DNA of 64,000 bases, taken from contig CM063107.1 in assembly GCA_031841125.1 (NCBI GenBank), forward strand, positions 23,950,499 to 24,014,498, read 5' to 3'. Of the stretch, positions 20,836 to 34,330 are shown in pieces. The translations under genes and the position numbers were made by a program. Numbering within the stretch: the first letter of the stretch is position 1; every line of letters begins with the position of its first letter. The notes beneath the pieces are model-generated. The model did no database searches, was not told the origin of the DNA, and was given only the letters and a program-made list of their open reading frames with translations. Origin of the DNA: Acanthococcus lagerstroemiae (Eukaryota; Arthropoda; Insecta; Hemiptera; Eriococcidae).

Positions 20836-22800
20836 GTTTGGAAGAACCAAGTCCGAAATCTAACTTTCTTTTATTTGGTGCAAGGTCTCATGTGATAGCA
20901 TACTCTGGTAGCTTTTAAAGCTGCTACTAGCCTCGCCAGTGAACAGATATGTACCTATAAGTGCCTTAATACCAACTAAAGCAGCCCATTTTCAGGAACG
21001 ACAAAATGAATTAGTGTAGCATTCCTCTTTCATTCATTAGTGCCAATGTTTATTAATTTTCTCGTTGGATAGTGTAGAATGACTTCCAGTAATTAAAATA
21101 TAGTTTGCGAAGTATTCGTAAGAATGTTAAAATTTCATTTAAAATATTATTCAGCATTTTATGTAGGTAAACAGTCTTTTCTTTCGAGCTGACAGCTAAA
21201 AGAGGAATAATGTAGGTACCACATGTACGCGGAAATATTTATTATTCCATAATTTAAAAATCTGCTTATATTCACGAGCGAAAGAGCGAATTAATTAAGT
21301 TAGATGTATCATGTTTTTCTTTTCTCTCTTGCGGAATCCATATACTCACATAGTTTTAGTTTCTATTGTATGTACCTAGCTGTGATGAAATGCGAATTAT
21401 ACGAATACAACGAATGCAGAGTCGAATTTCAGGCAACGGCTATGTTAGGAAATTGAAAGAAGGACGAGTGAATAGAACGTGTGCGTATGAGAATGTAACT
21501 GGAAAAATATGTGAGTACCTTCGAGTTGTTTTTGGAAAAAGGAGTGAAAATGATTGTATAATGCTACACGTATGACGTATTAAGTAGGTTATAAGTACTT
21601 GGTATAAGTACAAGTAGAGTCAAGTAATTGATCTATTGTAGATGTACTTGGAATATCTACTAAGATTCACGATGATTATTTTATTGGAAATTGAAAGAAA
21701 CATCGAAAGTAAGATGTTGCTATAATTAAAAAAGTCATATATTCAGCAACAATTGCAATTTTTAGATTCAGTTGAATTAACACTAGGTCTAGATTGATAA
21801 AATGCCTCACTTGAGGTGACGGGTTTTAATCAAAAAATTGCGTGACGTCAGACTTATGGCAAAATTATGTCGGCTTCTCTCACATTGAGCTGAAACTCCG
21901 TTGTGATTAATTAGAAATAGAGACACGTTTCTGCTGCAATCTCATTCGTAGCATTTTTGTGAAGAAGATATCGATATAGGGGTTTGTTGGATCGCAGAAA
22001 AAAAATTGACTGATTTGTTCCCCAAAGTTCAAACTTTATTCCGTCAAGTGAGTAAGATTAGCCCAAATTAAAAACCTAATCAAAACATCGAGAAGTCGAA
22101 TATTTGATCAGATTTTCGATTTAATCCCGACTGATTCCCTAAATCTGAAGTTTTTCCCTTCGAAGGGCTAAATTTGACTTTACCAAAGGATAAACCAGGT
22201 ATCAAAATAGGGTTTTCTTACCTTAAAAATTGTATACAAGTCTTGATCAGACTCCGGCTTAGACCGCAAAGTCTAGGAGTTCTTCAAATGAACCAATCTG
22301 ACTTTGCTCAACAATGGAATGAGGTACCTATCAGAACAGTGGGTTTTGGGATATAGCTGAATTTTAGAAAAGTTATAAATTGTTGTTTCGATCTCAATTT
22401 GGCCTTTGCCCTCCTAACTCCAAATAGGAGTGCTTTAAATATTCATTTGACCTTACTGAAAAAAACTGAACAAGAGGGATCGTAATATTTGGGGAAGGGC
22501 ACAGAAAAATGATGTGTACTGTTTTTACAGAATATTATTGAAAGTAGTCTCCTAATGGAACATAAAACACCACAAAATCCCCTTACCAGAGGAATGGCTC
22601 TCTTATCACTGTACTGTTACATAAGGATGCTAGTTAAAGGGAATGGGGGAGGGGAAGGAGGAAAAAAAATCGCCGAGCAACCAATATAAATGAAGACGCT
22701 GAGGGAAGTTCCACATCAAATTTATTAAAGAAGACCAAACTTCAGAAATACAAAAATAAAAATGAAACAAACGTAGTAGTGAACTTGAACCGACGATGTT
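20836..22800. other. 2 kb AT-rich interval, nothing recognised
   Basis: Only frames of 60-70 codons with no known domain occur. No repeat or RNA gene is evident. Confidence 0.45.
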
Positions 22801-22829
22801 TTCTTTGACAAATCGAACCCGTGAAAATC

Positions 22830-23640
22830 GAAATTACAGACATAGTAGGTATACCGTTATTCAGTACAACAATAAATTCTAGGAAAATTCAGAATTTCCA
22901 CAAAAAAAAATCAAACATTTTGTATGCGGTGTTTGTACTGAAGGACTTCCACAGTCAACGACGTTTTTGTGAATCTTCGAGCATACGATCGTTCAATCAA
23001 AAGCTATAAAAAGTTTTCAGTATCAAAATTCAATGCATGCAAGAAAGCGAGTGAACAAGAAAATGAATGATTTTTAGAATCTAGAACCGAGCAGGTGGGA
23101 CGAGATGCATTTCTTTTCTAAGCCCATTAAAATCAAAGTTACACAATACATACAGTTAACCATTTGGGACATTCGATAGATTCGAATTTCCTGTGAGAAA
23201 ACCCATAAACAGCTGTTTTCCATGTTCACATCGAAGCAGTGTGTTTCCACAAATGAACGGCGAAGTCTAGTGGATCCTCGAAAATATGGTTATTCAACCA
23301 GAAGCTGCAAAACTGCAAAAAGTAATTTAGTAGTATCAAAACTCGATAAAATATGGACGCCAACCAATGAAAAATATTTTACTCCGCATACCGTTATCCA
23401 GCGACGAATTTTGGGAAAGTTGACAAATCCAAAACCTCTGCTGGTATCCGGTGTTTGCCTAGAAAGGGCTTCCACAAATCAGCGGTCCAGTAGATCCTCA
23501 ATGATACGATGATCGTTCAATCAAGAACTGTAAAAGTACTTGTGCAGTATCAAAATTCGAGGGGGGAAAATACAAAAGCTAGTGAAAAAATTCTCTTACC
23601 TATAAGGCAGCAGGGGTATAAATCAAAGGTTGTTCATACG
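22830..23640. repeat. satellite A, diverged outlying copies
   Basis: Two degraded units carry the family words CAGAATTTCCAC, GATCGTTCAATCA, AGCTATAAAAAG and AGTATCAAAATTC. They match the main array at 26960-32760 but are more diverged, as expected at an array edge. Confidence 0.7.
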
Positions 23641-24399
23641 TACACTGAACACGACGCACTAACTTAGCAAGAATTTATGAACTGATCTCCATTACATTCA
23701 TCATTGATCTTGCACGCTCCTGTCAAACTCACATAAAAAAAAGAAATAGCCAGAATTAGCAAGTACCTAATCATATTTACATCAATAATTAAAAGTTCTA
23801 AATTGGCCGAATACCAAAAAGCTTGACATCACTCTGAGTGAGGTTTTAAAAATTACAATACTTAGTAATAAATAAGTATAATTATAATATGAATACCAAT
23901 ATACTAGGAAAGCAAAATAAATTTGCAGACTGCCGAACTATGTTTCTATCAGGTTTGAAACACTGATTGCTGTCGTTATTTAACGATTTTATAGATAAAG
24001 ACAAAATTAATTGAAACAAGTAAAAAAAAAGTTCCGCACCAATTACATCGAAATATACATCAGCAATGAAAATTAGCTGCATAAAAACAAAAACTAAATG
24101 GTATAATTTTTGGCGAAAAGACGAATTTGGTCTCTACTACATTCATCGTCGACCTTACGTGGCCCTGTCAATCTCATTTAAAAAAAATTAGTAATAATAC
24201 ATGACGTAACTTAAAAAAAAGTAAAATTACGGTAACCTAAATAGAAACGAAGTTCCAATGGGGCTCGGCTGGAGAATAAAAGTGGCGCATCATGGGCTCA
24301 AATTTTTATACCCACCATCCCAATAAATTATCATAACTTAGAAACTCTCTCCATTACTTTTACCAGCACGAGAAGGAACTCTGAGATTGGATCTCGGGA

Positions 24400-25270
24400 T
24401 AGATTTAAAGGAATTGGATCACAACCGGAATCATCCTATGAGACTTTCTACCAGTAGCTTATTGGAATCATCCCATTACAGGACTTTCGACCAACAATTG
24501 TCGCTACTGGAATCGTCTCAGGACTTTCCACCGGTATGAGACTTTCCACCAGTAACTTGCTGGAATCATCCCATTACAGGACTTTCAACCAACAAATTAT
24601 TGCTACTAGCACCAGTAGCCTGTTGAAATCATCCCATCACAGGACTTTTACTAACAGTTGTCGCTACTGGAATCATCTCAGGACCCAAGGATCTTAGGAA
24701 TAGAAGAGATTAGATCGTGACCGGTATCAACCAGTAACAGTTTGACCCAAAAATAGCCCCAATACTGTCCATCAGTTTTAGGCTTTTTGACCCAGACACA
24801 ACCCTCAAGTGACCCAGAAGTCGTTCAACTTTAGGCAGTCATCAGCTACAATACTTGTACAGATACAAGAAGGAATAAAGATTCAAAGGAATAGATGGAT
24901 CGTAACCGAAATCATCCGATGAGACTTTCTACCGGCACGAAACAGATTGCAAGGAGCACAAATTGGATCACGACTGGAATCGTCCTATGATGAGACTTTC
25001 GGCCAGTTAGCTTGTTGGAATCATCCCATTACAGGACTTTCAACCAACAGTAGTTGCTACTGGAATCGTCTCAGGACTTTCAACCAGTATGAGGTTTTCC
25101 ACCAGTAACTTGCTGGAATCATCCAATGCTGGACTTTCAACCAGCAATTATTGTTACTGGCACCAGTAGCCTGCTGAGACCATCCCATTACAAGACTTTT
25201 ACCAACAGTTGTCGCTACTGGAATCACCTCAGGACTCTTTGGATAGTACCTCACAGTTTGACCCAAAAAC
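24400..25270. repeat. satellite B, GGAATCATCCCATTACAGGA repeats in two higher-order copies
   Basis: The word GGAATCATCCCATTACAGGA, followed by CTTTCAACCAACA and TTGTCGCTACTGG, recurs in a 40-90 bp rhythm. The whole set repeats at about 553 bp: copy 1 near 24461 and copy 2 near 25014. It is unrelated to satellite A, which flanks it. It has no coding potential. Confidence 0.85.
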
Positions 25271-25339
25271 ATTCCCCCAATCTGCCTAGATATATATAAT
25301 TGCCAATCTGATCAAACAAATTACCTAAAAATGATACGC

Positions 25340-25520
25340 AAATGTGCCCGGATCTTTAAACCACTGCAGAGTGGCTCAGGAACACCAGTGGATCTTTGAA
25401 GACCCGATTTGTTGACTAGAAGCTGCAAAAGTACTTTGGCAGTATCAAAATTCGAAAAAAAAAAATACAGAAAGGAATGAAAAAGTTAATTCTAAAAATT
25501 AATTCTATCACCTGTATGGA
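25340..25520. repeat. satellite A fragment between other arrays
   Basis: AGAAGCTGCAAAAGTAC, CAGTATCAAAATTCGAAAAA and ATCACCTGTATGGAAG match the satellite A monomer. It is a single partial unit. Confidence 0.6.
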
Positions 25521-25647
25521 AGTAGGGGTGTAAATAAAAAAATTACCACGGGGGGCGGGGGGGGGCAAGTCGATAAATTTTTCAGTATGGAAGTATAATT
25601 CTAAAATGTGACCTCCTTTGGTGGCACCCAATTCGAGTTCCATGATC

Positions 25648-25857
25648 AAACTTACAAGGTTGAAAATGTCAAACTTGTTGGTACATAAAAGGAGAGAGTC
25701 ACTGCATGTGCTCCCGTAGTCCAACAAAACTGAAATTCTCAGGGGGGAGGGCAAACTTACAAGGTTGAAAATGTCAAACTTGTTGGTACATAAAAGGAGA
25801 GAGTCACTGCATGTGCTCCCTTAGTCCAACAAAACTGAAATTCTCAGGGGGAGGGGG
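25648..25857. repeat. recent 105-bp tandem duplication
   Basis: The two copies begin AAACTTACAAGGTTGAAAAT at 25648 and 25753. Over about 95 bases I see one substitution (CTCCCGTAG versus CTCCCTTAG) before the G-run at the end. The near identity implies a very recent duplication or an assembly artefact. Confidence 0.95.
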
Positions 25858-25859
25858 GA

Positions 25860-26815
25860 CAGAGGATGGTACGAGTGACAAGGGCAACAGACAATGGACG
25901 GAATGAATGGCGAGGGCACAATAGACGAATGGAATGAGTGGCGCGGATGATAGGAAATGGACGGCCAACAATGGATGGAACAAGTGGAACAGACGACTGA
26001 TGGAATGAGCAACATAGATAACAGCCAACAGATGGAACAAGCAGTGCGGACAACAGAGGACGGACCAAACGAGCGGCGTGGTTGACAGACAATGGACCAA
26101 ACGAGCGGCGTGGATGACAGACGATGGACAGAACGAGCGGCGCGAACAACAGATGATGGACAGAACAAGCGACGCAAACAACAGACAATGGATGGAACAA
26201 GCGGCACTGACAACAGACGGACCAAGCGGCACGGACAACAGACGGAACGAATGGCGTGGACGATGGACGGAACAAATGGCGTGGACAATGGATGGAACGA
26301 ATGGCGTGGACAATGGACGGAACGAGCGGCGCGGAGGACGGACGGAATGAGCAGCGCGGAGGACGGACGGAACGAGCGGCGCGGAGGACGGACGGAACGA
26401 GCGGCGCAAACGACGGACAGAATGAGCGGCGCGGACGACAGACAGCAGACAGAACAAGCTGTGCAGACAACAGACAAGGAACAAGCAGTGCTGACAACAG
26501 ACAATGGATGGAACTAGTGGTGTGGACGACAGATGGAATGAGCGGTGCGGACTACAGATGGAACAACAATGGATGGAACAAACAGTGCGGACTACAGATG
26601 GAACAACGATGGATGGAACAAACGGTGCGGACAACAGACAATGACAACAGACAAGGAACAAGCAGTGCTGACAACAGACAATGGATGGAACTAGTGGTGT
26701 GGACGACAGATGGAATGAGCGGTGCGGACTACATATGGAACAACGATGGGTGGAACACACGGTGCGGACAACAGACAATGGACAGAAAGAGCGGCGCGGA
26801 CAACAGAAACAGAAT
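25860..26815. repeat. minisatellite C, about 25-bp GC-rich unit
   Basis: The typical unit is AACGAGCGGCGCGGAGGACG followed by GACGG (25 bp). Variants such as AACGAATGGCGTGGACAATG plus GATGG occur, as do 32-bp forms carrying an extra ACAATGG. A block of about 177 bp (26468 and 26645) is itself duplicated almost exactly. Because no unit contains a stop in most frames and 25 is not a multiple of 3, overlapping frames of up to 344 codons are open on both strands. Their low-complexity products (for example SVRPPRRSFRPSSAPLVPS) are artefacts of the repeat. Confidence 0.95.
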
Positions 26816-26959
26816 GGGAGCAAGTAACCCATTACCAACAGGAAAGAGACTTCAATTACTGTACAGTTTCATGACTCAATTAAGGATGCCGGTGAAAGGG
26901 AATTAAAAAAATATTAGAAGATAAATAAGGAAAAACATTTAAATTACTCGCTGATCAGG

Positions 26960-29900
26960 GTTCGGGTTATTGTGGGAGGAAACCCAAGTTCCTGGAAAAA
27001 GGAAAAAAAAAGGGGAAAAAAACAGAACTGGAGTGTGGCCAATACCCCCTATAACAATACACTTTCTTAGACTGATAAAACTCACATATTCTATAATAAA
27101 TTGAACCTCCGATAATTAAAATTATTACACCTCTTGCCTTTGTACCCAGCCGCACTAAGGAAATCCCAAAGTCTGCTATAGTACTCGGTGTTTGCATAGA
27201 AGAGACGCTTTCACAAATCAGCGGTCTAGTTGGTCCTCAATATGTGATCATCCAGTCAAAAGCTATAAAAAGAAAGTATTACGCCATGTACCATTGATTC
27301 AAGATATGGGGATTTGGAAATTTCGACAGATCCAGAACTTTCACGGAGAAATACCAAAAAAATGCTGGTGTTTGATGTTCCCATTGAAAAGCGTTCCCAC
27401 GAAGCAACGGCCAGGTCTAGTGTAGATTCTCACAATCATTCAGAAGCTGTAAAAATAAATTGGTATCATAAAAGTTCGGGGAAGCAATACAAAACGAGAG
27501 CTAACGAAAAAGTGAATTCTCTCATCTATAAGACAGCAAAATTTGTACAGCACATATTTTTATATCCAGTGACCAATTTTCATAGATCCAAAACTTCCAG
27601 AGAAAATCCAAAATCTGCTGGTATTGGGTGATTGCATAGAATAGGCGCTTCCACGAATCAGCGGTCTAATAGATCCTCGATGATTCGATCATTCAATCGC
27701 AAGCTGTATAAAGAAATTTGTCGTATCATAATCCGGGGGAAAATTCGAAAGCCAATGAAAAAATGAATCCTCTTACTTACAAGGCAGGTGAATTGTCACA
27801 CCACACACCACATACTTTCATGTCCTGCAACGAATTTCGGGAAACTCGACTGACCCAAGACCTCCACGGAGAAAATCCAAAATTTGTTCAATCAAAAGCT
27901 TGGCCATATCCGAATTCGGGGAAAAAATTCGAACGCTAATGGGAAAATGAATTCTCTCACTTGTAATAAGGCAAGTAAATTGTTACAACACCACGTACTT
28001 CCATGTCCAGTGACGAGTTTCGGGAAACTCGACAGATCCAAAAGCTCCACGGAGGAAATCCAAAATCTGCTAGCACTCTTGTGTTGGCGTAGAAGAGGCG
28101 CTTTCACAAATCAGTGGTCTAGTAGATCCTTGATATGTGATCATTCATTCAAAAGCGATAAAAATAATTTTGCTATATCACAGAAATAAAAGGAAATTAT
28201 TTTGATCTCAAATGGGTTAGGTAAGACAATATACAAATCTTAGGAAACCATGAAAATTCGAAGTATTACTCCACGTACCAGTGATTCAAGATACAAGGAA
28301 AAAGGATATCTCCACAGATATAGAATTTTCACAGAGAAATAGCAAAAAATTCTGGTGTTGAGTAAGCAACGACCTGGTCTCTCCCGAGCAGGGCAAGGTT
28401 GCATTCGCAGAGTTAGCTCATTTCATTCCTGTCTTCCGTTCCCAACTTGGGTTGTATAATCGGTAAAAGGTCGGGGAGCAATTCGAATACACGAAAGCTA
28501 ATAAAGAAAAATGAATTCTCTCACCTATACGGCAGCATAATTCGTACTCACATGTTTGTATGTCTAACGACGAATTTCGGGGAACGCGAGCCAAAACTTC
28601 CAGAGAAATCCAGAATCTGCTGGTATTCGGTGATAGCATAGAAGAGACGCTTCCACGAATCAGCGGTCTAGTAGATCGTTGACACTCACAAGCTGTATAA
28701 ATAAATTTTACGTATCACAATTTGAGGGGAAAACTAGAAAGCTAATAAATTCTCCCTTATAAGGCGCAAGGTATATTGTTACACCGCATACTTCCATGTC
28801 CTGCGACGAATTTCGGGGAACTCAACAGATTTGCCAAAACTTCCGCGGAGGAAATCCAAAATCTGTTCAATCAAAAGCTTTGCCATATCACAATTCGGCG
28901 GAAAAATTCGATAGCCAATGTAAAAATGAATTCTCACAAGGCGAGTACATTAGATCCAGAAGTTCCAGGGAGGAAATCCATAATCTGCTAGTACTCAGTG
29001 TTGGCATAGAAGAGGCGCTTTTACTAATCACCAGATTGTTGATGATATGCGATCATTCAGTCAAAAGCTAGAAAAATAATTTTACTGTATCAAAATTCGA
29101 AAAAAAAATAAATAAAAAAATTAGAAATAAAGTGAATTATTTGTCTCAATCCTAAAGGAGGTAAGACAATATACAGATCTTACAAACACATGAAAATTCG
29201 AAGATTTACATCACCTACCAGTTATTCAAGATACGAGGGATTTGTAAATTTTGACAGATCTAGAAGGTTCATGGAGAAATACCAAAAATTGGTAGTGATA
29301 GCGTTTCCACAGAGCAACGTCCCGGTCTAGTCGATCCACGAAGATACGATCATTCAGAAGCTGTAAAAATAAATTTGCAGTATCAAAATTCGGGAAAGCA
29401 ATACAAAATGAAAGCTAATGAATAAATGAATTCTCTCACCTATAAGGCAGCAAAATTTGTAAATCACATATTTTTATATCTGGCGACGAATTTCGGGGAA
29501 CGCGACAGATCCAAAACTTCCAGAGAATATCCAAAATATTCTGGTATTCGGTAATTGCATAGAAGAGGCGCTTCCACGAATCAGTAGTTTAGTAGATCCT
29601 TGATTAATCGTTCAATCAGAAGCTGTATAGATAAATTTGCCATATTACAATTCGGGGGAAAAATTCAAAAGCTAATGAAAAATTGAATTCTCTTACTTAT
29701 AAGGCAGGTAAATTATTACACCACCACATACTTTCATGTCCAGCGACTCATTTGGGGAACCTCGATAGGAAATCCAGAATTGGTTCATTTGAAAGCTTTG
29801 CCGCATCACAATTCCGGGAGAAAATTCGAAAGCTCATGGGAAAATGAATTCTCTCACTTGTAAGGCAGGTAAATTGTTACAACAACACGTATGTCCAGCG

Positions 29901-32760
29901 ACGAATTTTGGAAAACTCGGCAGATCCAAAAGTTCCACGGAGAAAATCTAAAATCTGCTAGTACTCTGTGCTTTCAAATCAAAGGATATAAAGATAATTT
30001 TGCTGTGTCAAAATTGAAATAAAAAGAATATAAAAATCCAAAATCCGAAGTATTACGCTACATACCAGTGATGCAAGATGGATTTGAAAACTTCGACAGG
30101 TCCAGAATTTTAACGGAGAAGTACCAAAAAATGTTGGTGTTTGGTGTTTCCGCTGAAGCATTTGAACGAAGCAATGGCGAGGTCTAGTTGATCCGCTATG
30201 ATACTATCATTCAGAAGCTGTAAAAATAAATTTGCAGTATCAAAATTCGGGAAAGCAACACAAAATGAAGGCTAATGAAAAAATGTATTCTCTCACCTAT
30301 AAGGCAGCAAAATTCGTAGGAACGCGACAGATCCAAAACTTCCAGAGAATATCCAATAGAAGAGGCGCTTCCACGAATCAGTGGTCTAGTAGACTCTCAA
30401 TAATTCGATTCTTCAATCAGAAGCTGTAATAATAAATTTGCCCCATTACAATTCAGGGGAAAATTCGAAAGCTAAAGAAAAAAGAAAGTCTCATAAGGCA
30501 GCTAAATTTTTACACCACACACCACCTACTTCCATATCCAGCTACGAATTTCAGGAAACTCGACAGATCCTAAACTTCTACGGAGAAAATCCACAACCTG
30601 TTCAATCAAAAGCATTACTGTATCACAGTTCGAGGAAAAAATTCGAAAGATAATGAAAAAATGTATTCTGGCACTTGTAAGGCAGGTAGAATTGTTACAA
30701 CACCATATACAAATATGTTCAGCGACGAATTTCGGGAAACTCGACCGAAGTATTACGCCACCTACCAGTGATTCAAGATACAAGGGATTTGGAAATTTCG
30801 ACATATCGAGAACTTTCACGAAGAAATACCAAAAAATGCTGCAGGTCTAGTAGATCCACTAAGATGCGATCATTCAGAAGCTGTAAAAATAAATTTGCAG
30901 TACCAAAGTTCGGGGAACAATACAAAAAACGAAAGCTAATGAAAAAAATGAATTCTCTCACCTATATAAGGCAGCGACGAATTTTGGGAAACGCGACAGA
31001 TCCAAAACTTCCAGAGAATATCCAAAATCTGCTAGTATTCGGTGATGGCATAGAAGAGGCACTTCCACGAATTAGCGGTCTAGTAGCTCCTCGAAGATTC
31101 GATCATGTAATCAGAAGCTGTATAAATAAATTTGCGATATCACAATTCGGGGGGGGGGGATTCGAAAGCTAGTGATAAAATAAATTCTCTCACTTATAAG
31201 ACAGGTAAATTTGTTACACCACATTCCACGTACCAGTGATTCAAGATACAAGGGATTTGGAAATTTCGACAGATCCAGAATTTTCATGGAGAAATTTCGG
31301 TGTTTCTGCTAAAGCGTTTCCAGGAAGCAGCGTCCAGGTCTAGTAAATCCTCTAACTTACAATCATTCAGAAGCTGTAAAAATAAATTTGCAGTACCAAA
31401 GTTCTGGGAAGCAATAGAAAACGAATGAAAAAATGAATTCTCTCACCTATAAGGCAGCAAAATTAGTACATTACATGTTTTTATATCTAGCGACGAATTT
31501 CAGAGAACGCGACAGGTCCAAAACTTCCAGAGAAATTCCAGAATCTGTTTGTATTCGGTGACTGCATAGATGAGGTGCTTCCACGAATCAATAGTCTAGT
31601 AGATCCTCAATTCGATCGTTCGATCAGAAGCTGTATAACTAAATTCGCGTTATCACAATTTGGGGGGGGGGGACTCGAAAGCTAATGAAAAAATAAATAC
31701 TCTCACTTAGAAGGTAGATAAATTGTTTCACCACACACTACATACTGTCATGTCCAGCAACAAATTTCGGGAAACTAACAGATCCAAATGTTTCACGGAG
31801 AAAATCCAAAATCTATTCAATCAAATTCTATCACAATTTGGGGAAAAATTCGAAGGCTAATAGAAAAATGAATTCTCTCACTTAAAGGCAGGTAAATTGT
31901 TACAACACCGCATACTTTTATGTCCAGTGACAAAATTTCGGGAAACTCGACAGATCCGAATGTTCCACAGAGGAAATCCAAATTTGTTCAATCAAAAGCA
32001 ATAAAAATAATTTTGCTGCATAAAGATTCGAAAATAAAAAAATTAAATGAAACTAAGTGAACTTATACAATCTAAAATGGGTCAGATGAGACGATATACA
32101 AATCTTGCAACCCGTCAAAATTAAAATTAATACGCCACATACCGTTATTCAAGGTGCGTGGAGAAAATCCAAAAAGTGCTGGTGTTTGGTGTTGGTGTCG
32201 AAGAAGTGTTTTCATGAAGCAATGGCCGGGTCTACAATCATTCAATCAGAAATGGTAAAAAGAATTTTGCTGAACCACAATTTGGGGGAAAATACGCCAA
32301 TGAAAATTCATTCTCTCGCCTATAATGCGAAAATCGTTGGAATCAGAAGCTGTAAACGTTATTGTGCTGTATCACAATTCGGGGGGGGGGAAATATGAAC
32401 CCGGATGAGAAAATTAATTCTCTCACCTATAAGGCAACTAAATTTTCACACTACATACTGTTATATCCAGCAACAAATTTCGAGAAACTCGGTAAAGCCA
32501 AAACTTCCACGGAGAAAATTCAAAATCTGCTGGTACTCGATACTTGCACAGAAGAGGCGCTTCCACGAATCAGCGGTCTAATAAATCCTCGATGATGACT
32601 GTTCAATCGGAAGCTTGAAAAATAAATTTGCAGTATCACAATTCGGGGGAAACTTCGAAAGTTTATGAAAAAATGAATTCTCTCACCTATAAACCAGCAA
32701 AATTGTTATACCACATACTGTTTATATCCAGCGACGTATTTCGAGAAACTCGGTAAATAC
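26960..32760. repeat. satellite A main array with higher-order structure
   Basis: The basic monomer is about 260 bp and contains in order GACAGATCCAAAACTTCCA, GCATAGAAGAGGCGCTTCCA, CAGCGGTCTAGTAGATCC, TCAGAAGCTGTAAAAATAAA, ATCACAATTCGGGGG, GAAAGCTAATGAAAAAATGA, ATTCTCTCACCTATAAGGCA and CCAGCGACGAATTTCGGG. Shortened monomers of about 155-180 bp lack the middle. A distinct segment, TACCAGTGATTCAAGATACA, occurs near 27290, 28270, 29215, 30055, 30760, 31225 and 32130. This marks a higher-order unit of roughly 0.7-1.0 kb (one of 0.47 kb). Open frames of 60-130 codons inside are by-products. Confidence 0.93.
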
Positions 32761-32764
32761 AAAA

Positions 32765-34330
32765 CTTCCGCATGCGAAATGAAACCTCCATCCGACTTGG
32801 CGAATCCAAGCATCCAATCCAAAATGCACACGACTTGATCGGATTCGAAATTCATGAACTTGAACGAAGGAGGCAGATCACAACCAGTAATGACATGCAG
32901 CAAACATCCAAAAATATGGCGAACAAAATACATATAAAAGTCAAATAACAAACACAGCAACCACATGTAGCAAACATGCAAAAATACAACTATCAATCAA
33001 ATATATAATAAACCAATTATAACAGTCGAAGGACAGGAAACCGGCAATCACTTGGGTACCGAAATTAAAAATGCAAAATTGACATAATGTGAGTTACAGG
33101 TGCAAAATCAAAAACTCCATTAAACTAGGCGAATCCAAGCATCCAAACTAAAATGCACACAATTTGATCGGATTCAAAATTCTTGAACGAAGGAGGCAGA
33201 TCACGACCAGTAATCACATGCAACAAACATCCAAAAATATGGCGAACGAAATACATAGAACAGTAAAATGACAAACACAGCAACCACATGCAGTAAACAT
33301 GCAAAAATACGATTATCAATCAAATATGTAAGAGACCAAATATAATATAACAGTCAAAGGACAGGCCACAGGCAATCATTTGGGTACCGAAATTATACAT
33401 GCAAAATCGACATTACTCACTATACGGGTGCATAATCAAAACTCCATCAGGCTTGGCGAATCCAAGCAACCAATCCAAAATGCCCACATGATCGGATCCG
33501 AAATTCTTGAACAATAGAGGCAGATCATGACCGGTAATCACATGCAGCAAACATCCAAAAATATGGCGAACAAAATATATATGATAGTCAAATAACAAGC
33601 ACGGCAAACCACATGCAGCAAACATGCAAAAATATGACGATCGATCAAATGTGCGGTAAAATATAACAGGCAACAACCAAGATAGAACACGACCAGTAAC
33701 TCTACATGCAGTAAACATGCAGAAATACGATCATAAAATATGCAATAAACCAAACATAACAGTCAAAGGACAGGCCACAGGCAATCATTTGGGTACCAAA
33801 ATTAAACATGCAAAATCGACATAACTCACGGTAAGGATGCAAAATCAAAACTCCATCAGACTTGGCGAATCCAAGCAACCAATCCAAAATGCACACATGG
33901 TCGGATCCGAAATTCTGAAACAATAGAGGCAGATCATGACCAGTAATCACATGCAGCAAACATCCAAAAATATGGCGAACAAAATATATATATATGATAG
34001 TCAAATGACAAGCACGGCAAACCACATGCAGCAAACATGCAAAACTATATGACGATCGATCAAATATGCGGTAACATATAACAGGCAACAACCAAGATAG
34101 AACACGACCAGTAACCACATGCAGCAAACATGCAGAAATACGATCATCAAATATGTAATAAACCAAACATAACAGTCAAAGGACAGGCAACAGGCAATCA
34201 TTTGGGTACCAAAATTAAACATGTAAAATCGACATAACTCACGGTACGGATGCAAAATCAAAACTCCATCACGACTTGGTAAATCCAAGCATCCAATCCA
34301 AAATGCACACGACTAGCCCGGATCCGAAAT
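32765..34330. repeat. satellite D, units of about 330-410 bp
   Basis: GACTTGGCGAATCCAAGC or a variant recurs near 32797, 33126, 33456, 33861 and 34274. Within each unit the word ACATGCAGCAAACATCCAAA or ACATGCAAAAATAC recurs two to four times, so the unit itself grew from a shorter repeat. Units also share GGACAGGC..GGCAATCATTTGGGTACC. Minus-strand frames of 64-154 codons (repeating ACLLHV) are produced by the repeat. Confidence 0.93.

Noticed and set aside
25804..26838. 344-codon minus-strand open frame with Pro/Ser/Val/Arg repeats
   Set aside because: It is the 25-bp minisatellite read through. Several other frames on both strands are equally open, and the product has no domain.
22830..32760. 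CRISPR-like repeat-spacer array
   Set aside because: Repeats are long, diverged and contiguous, with no unique short spacers, and the sequence is eukaryotic.
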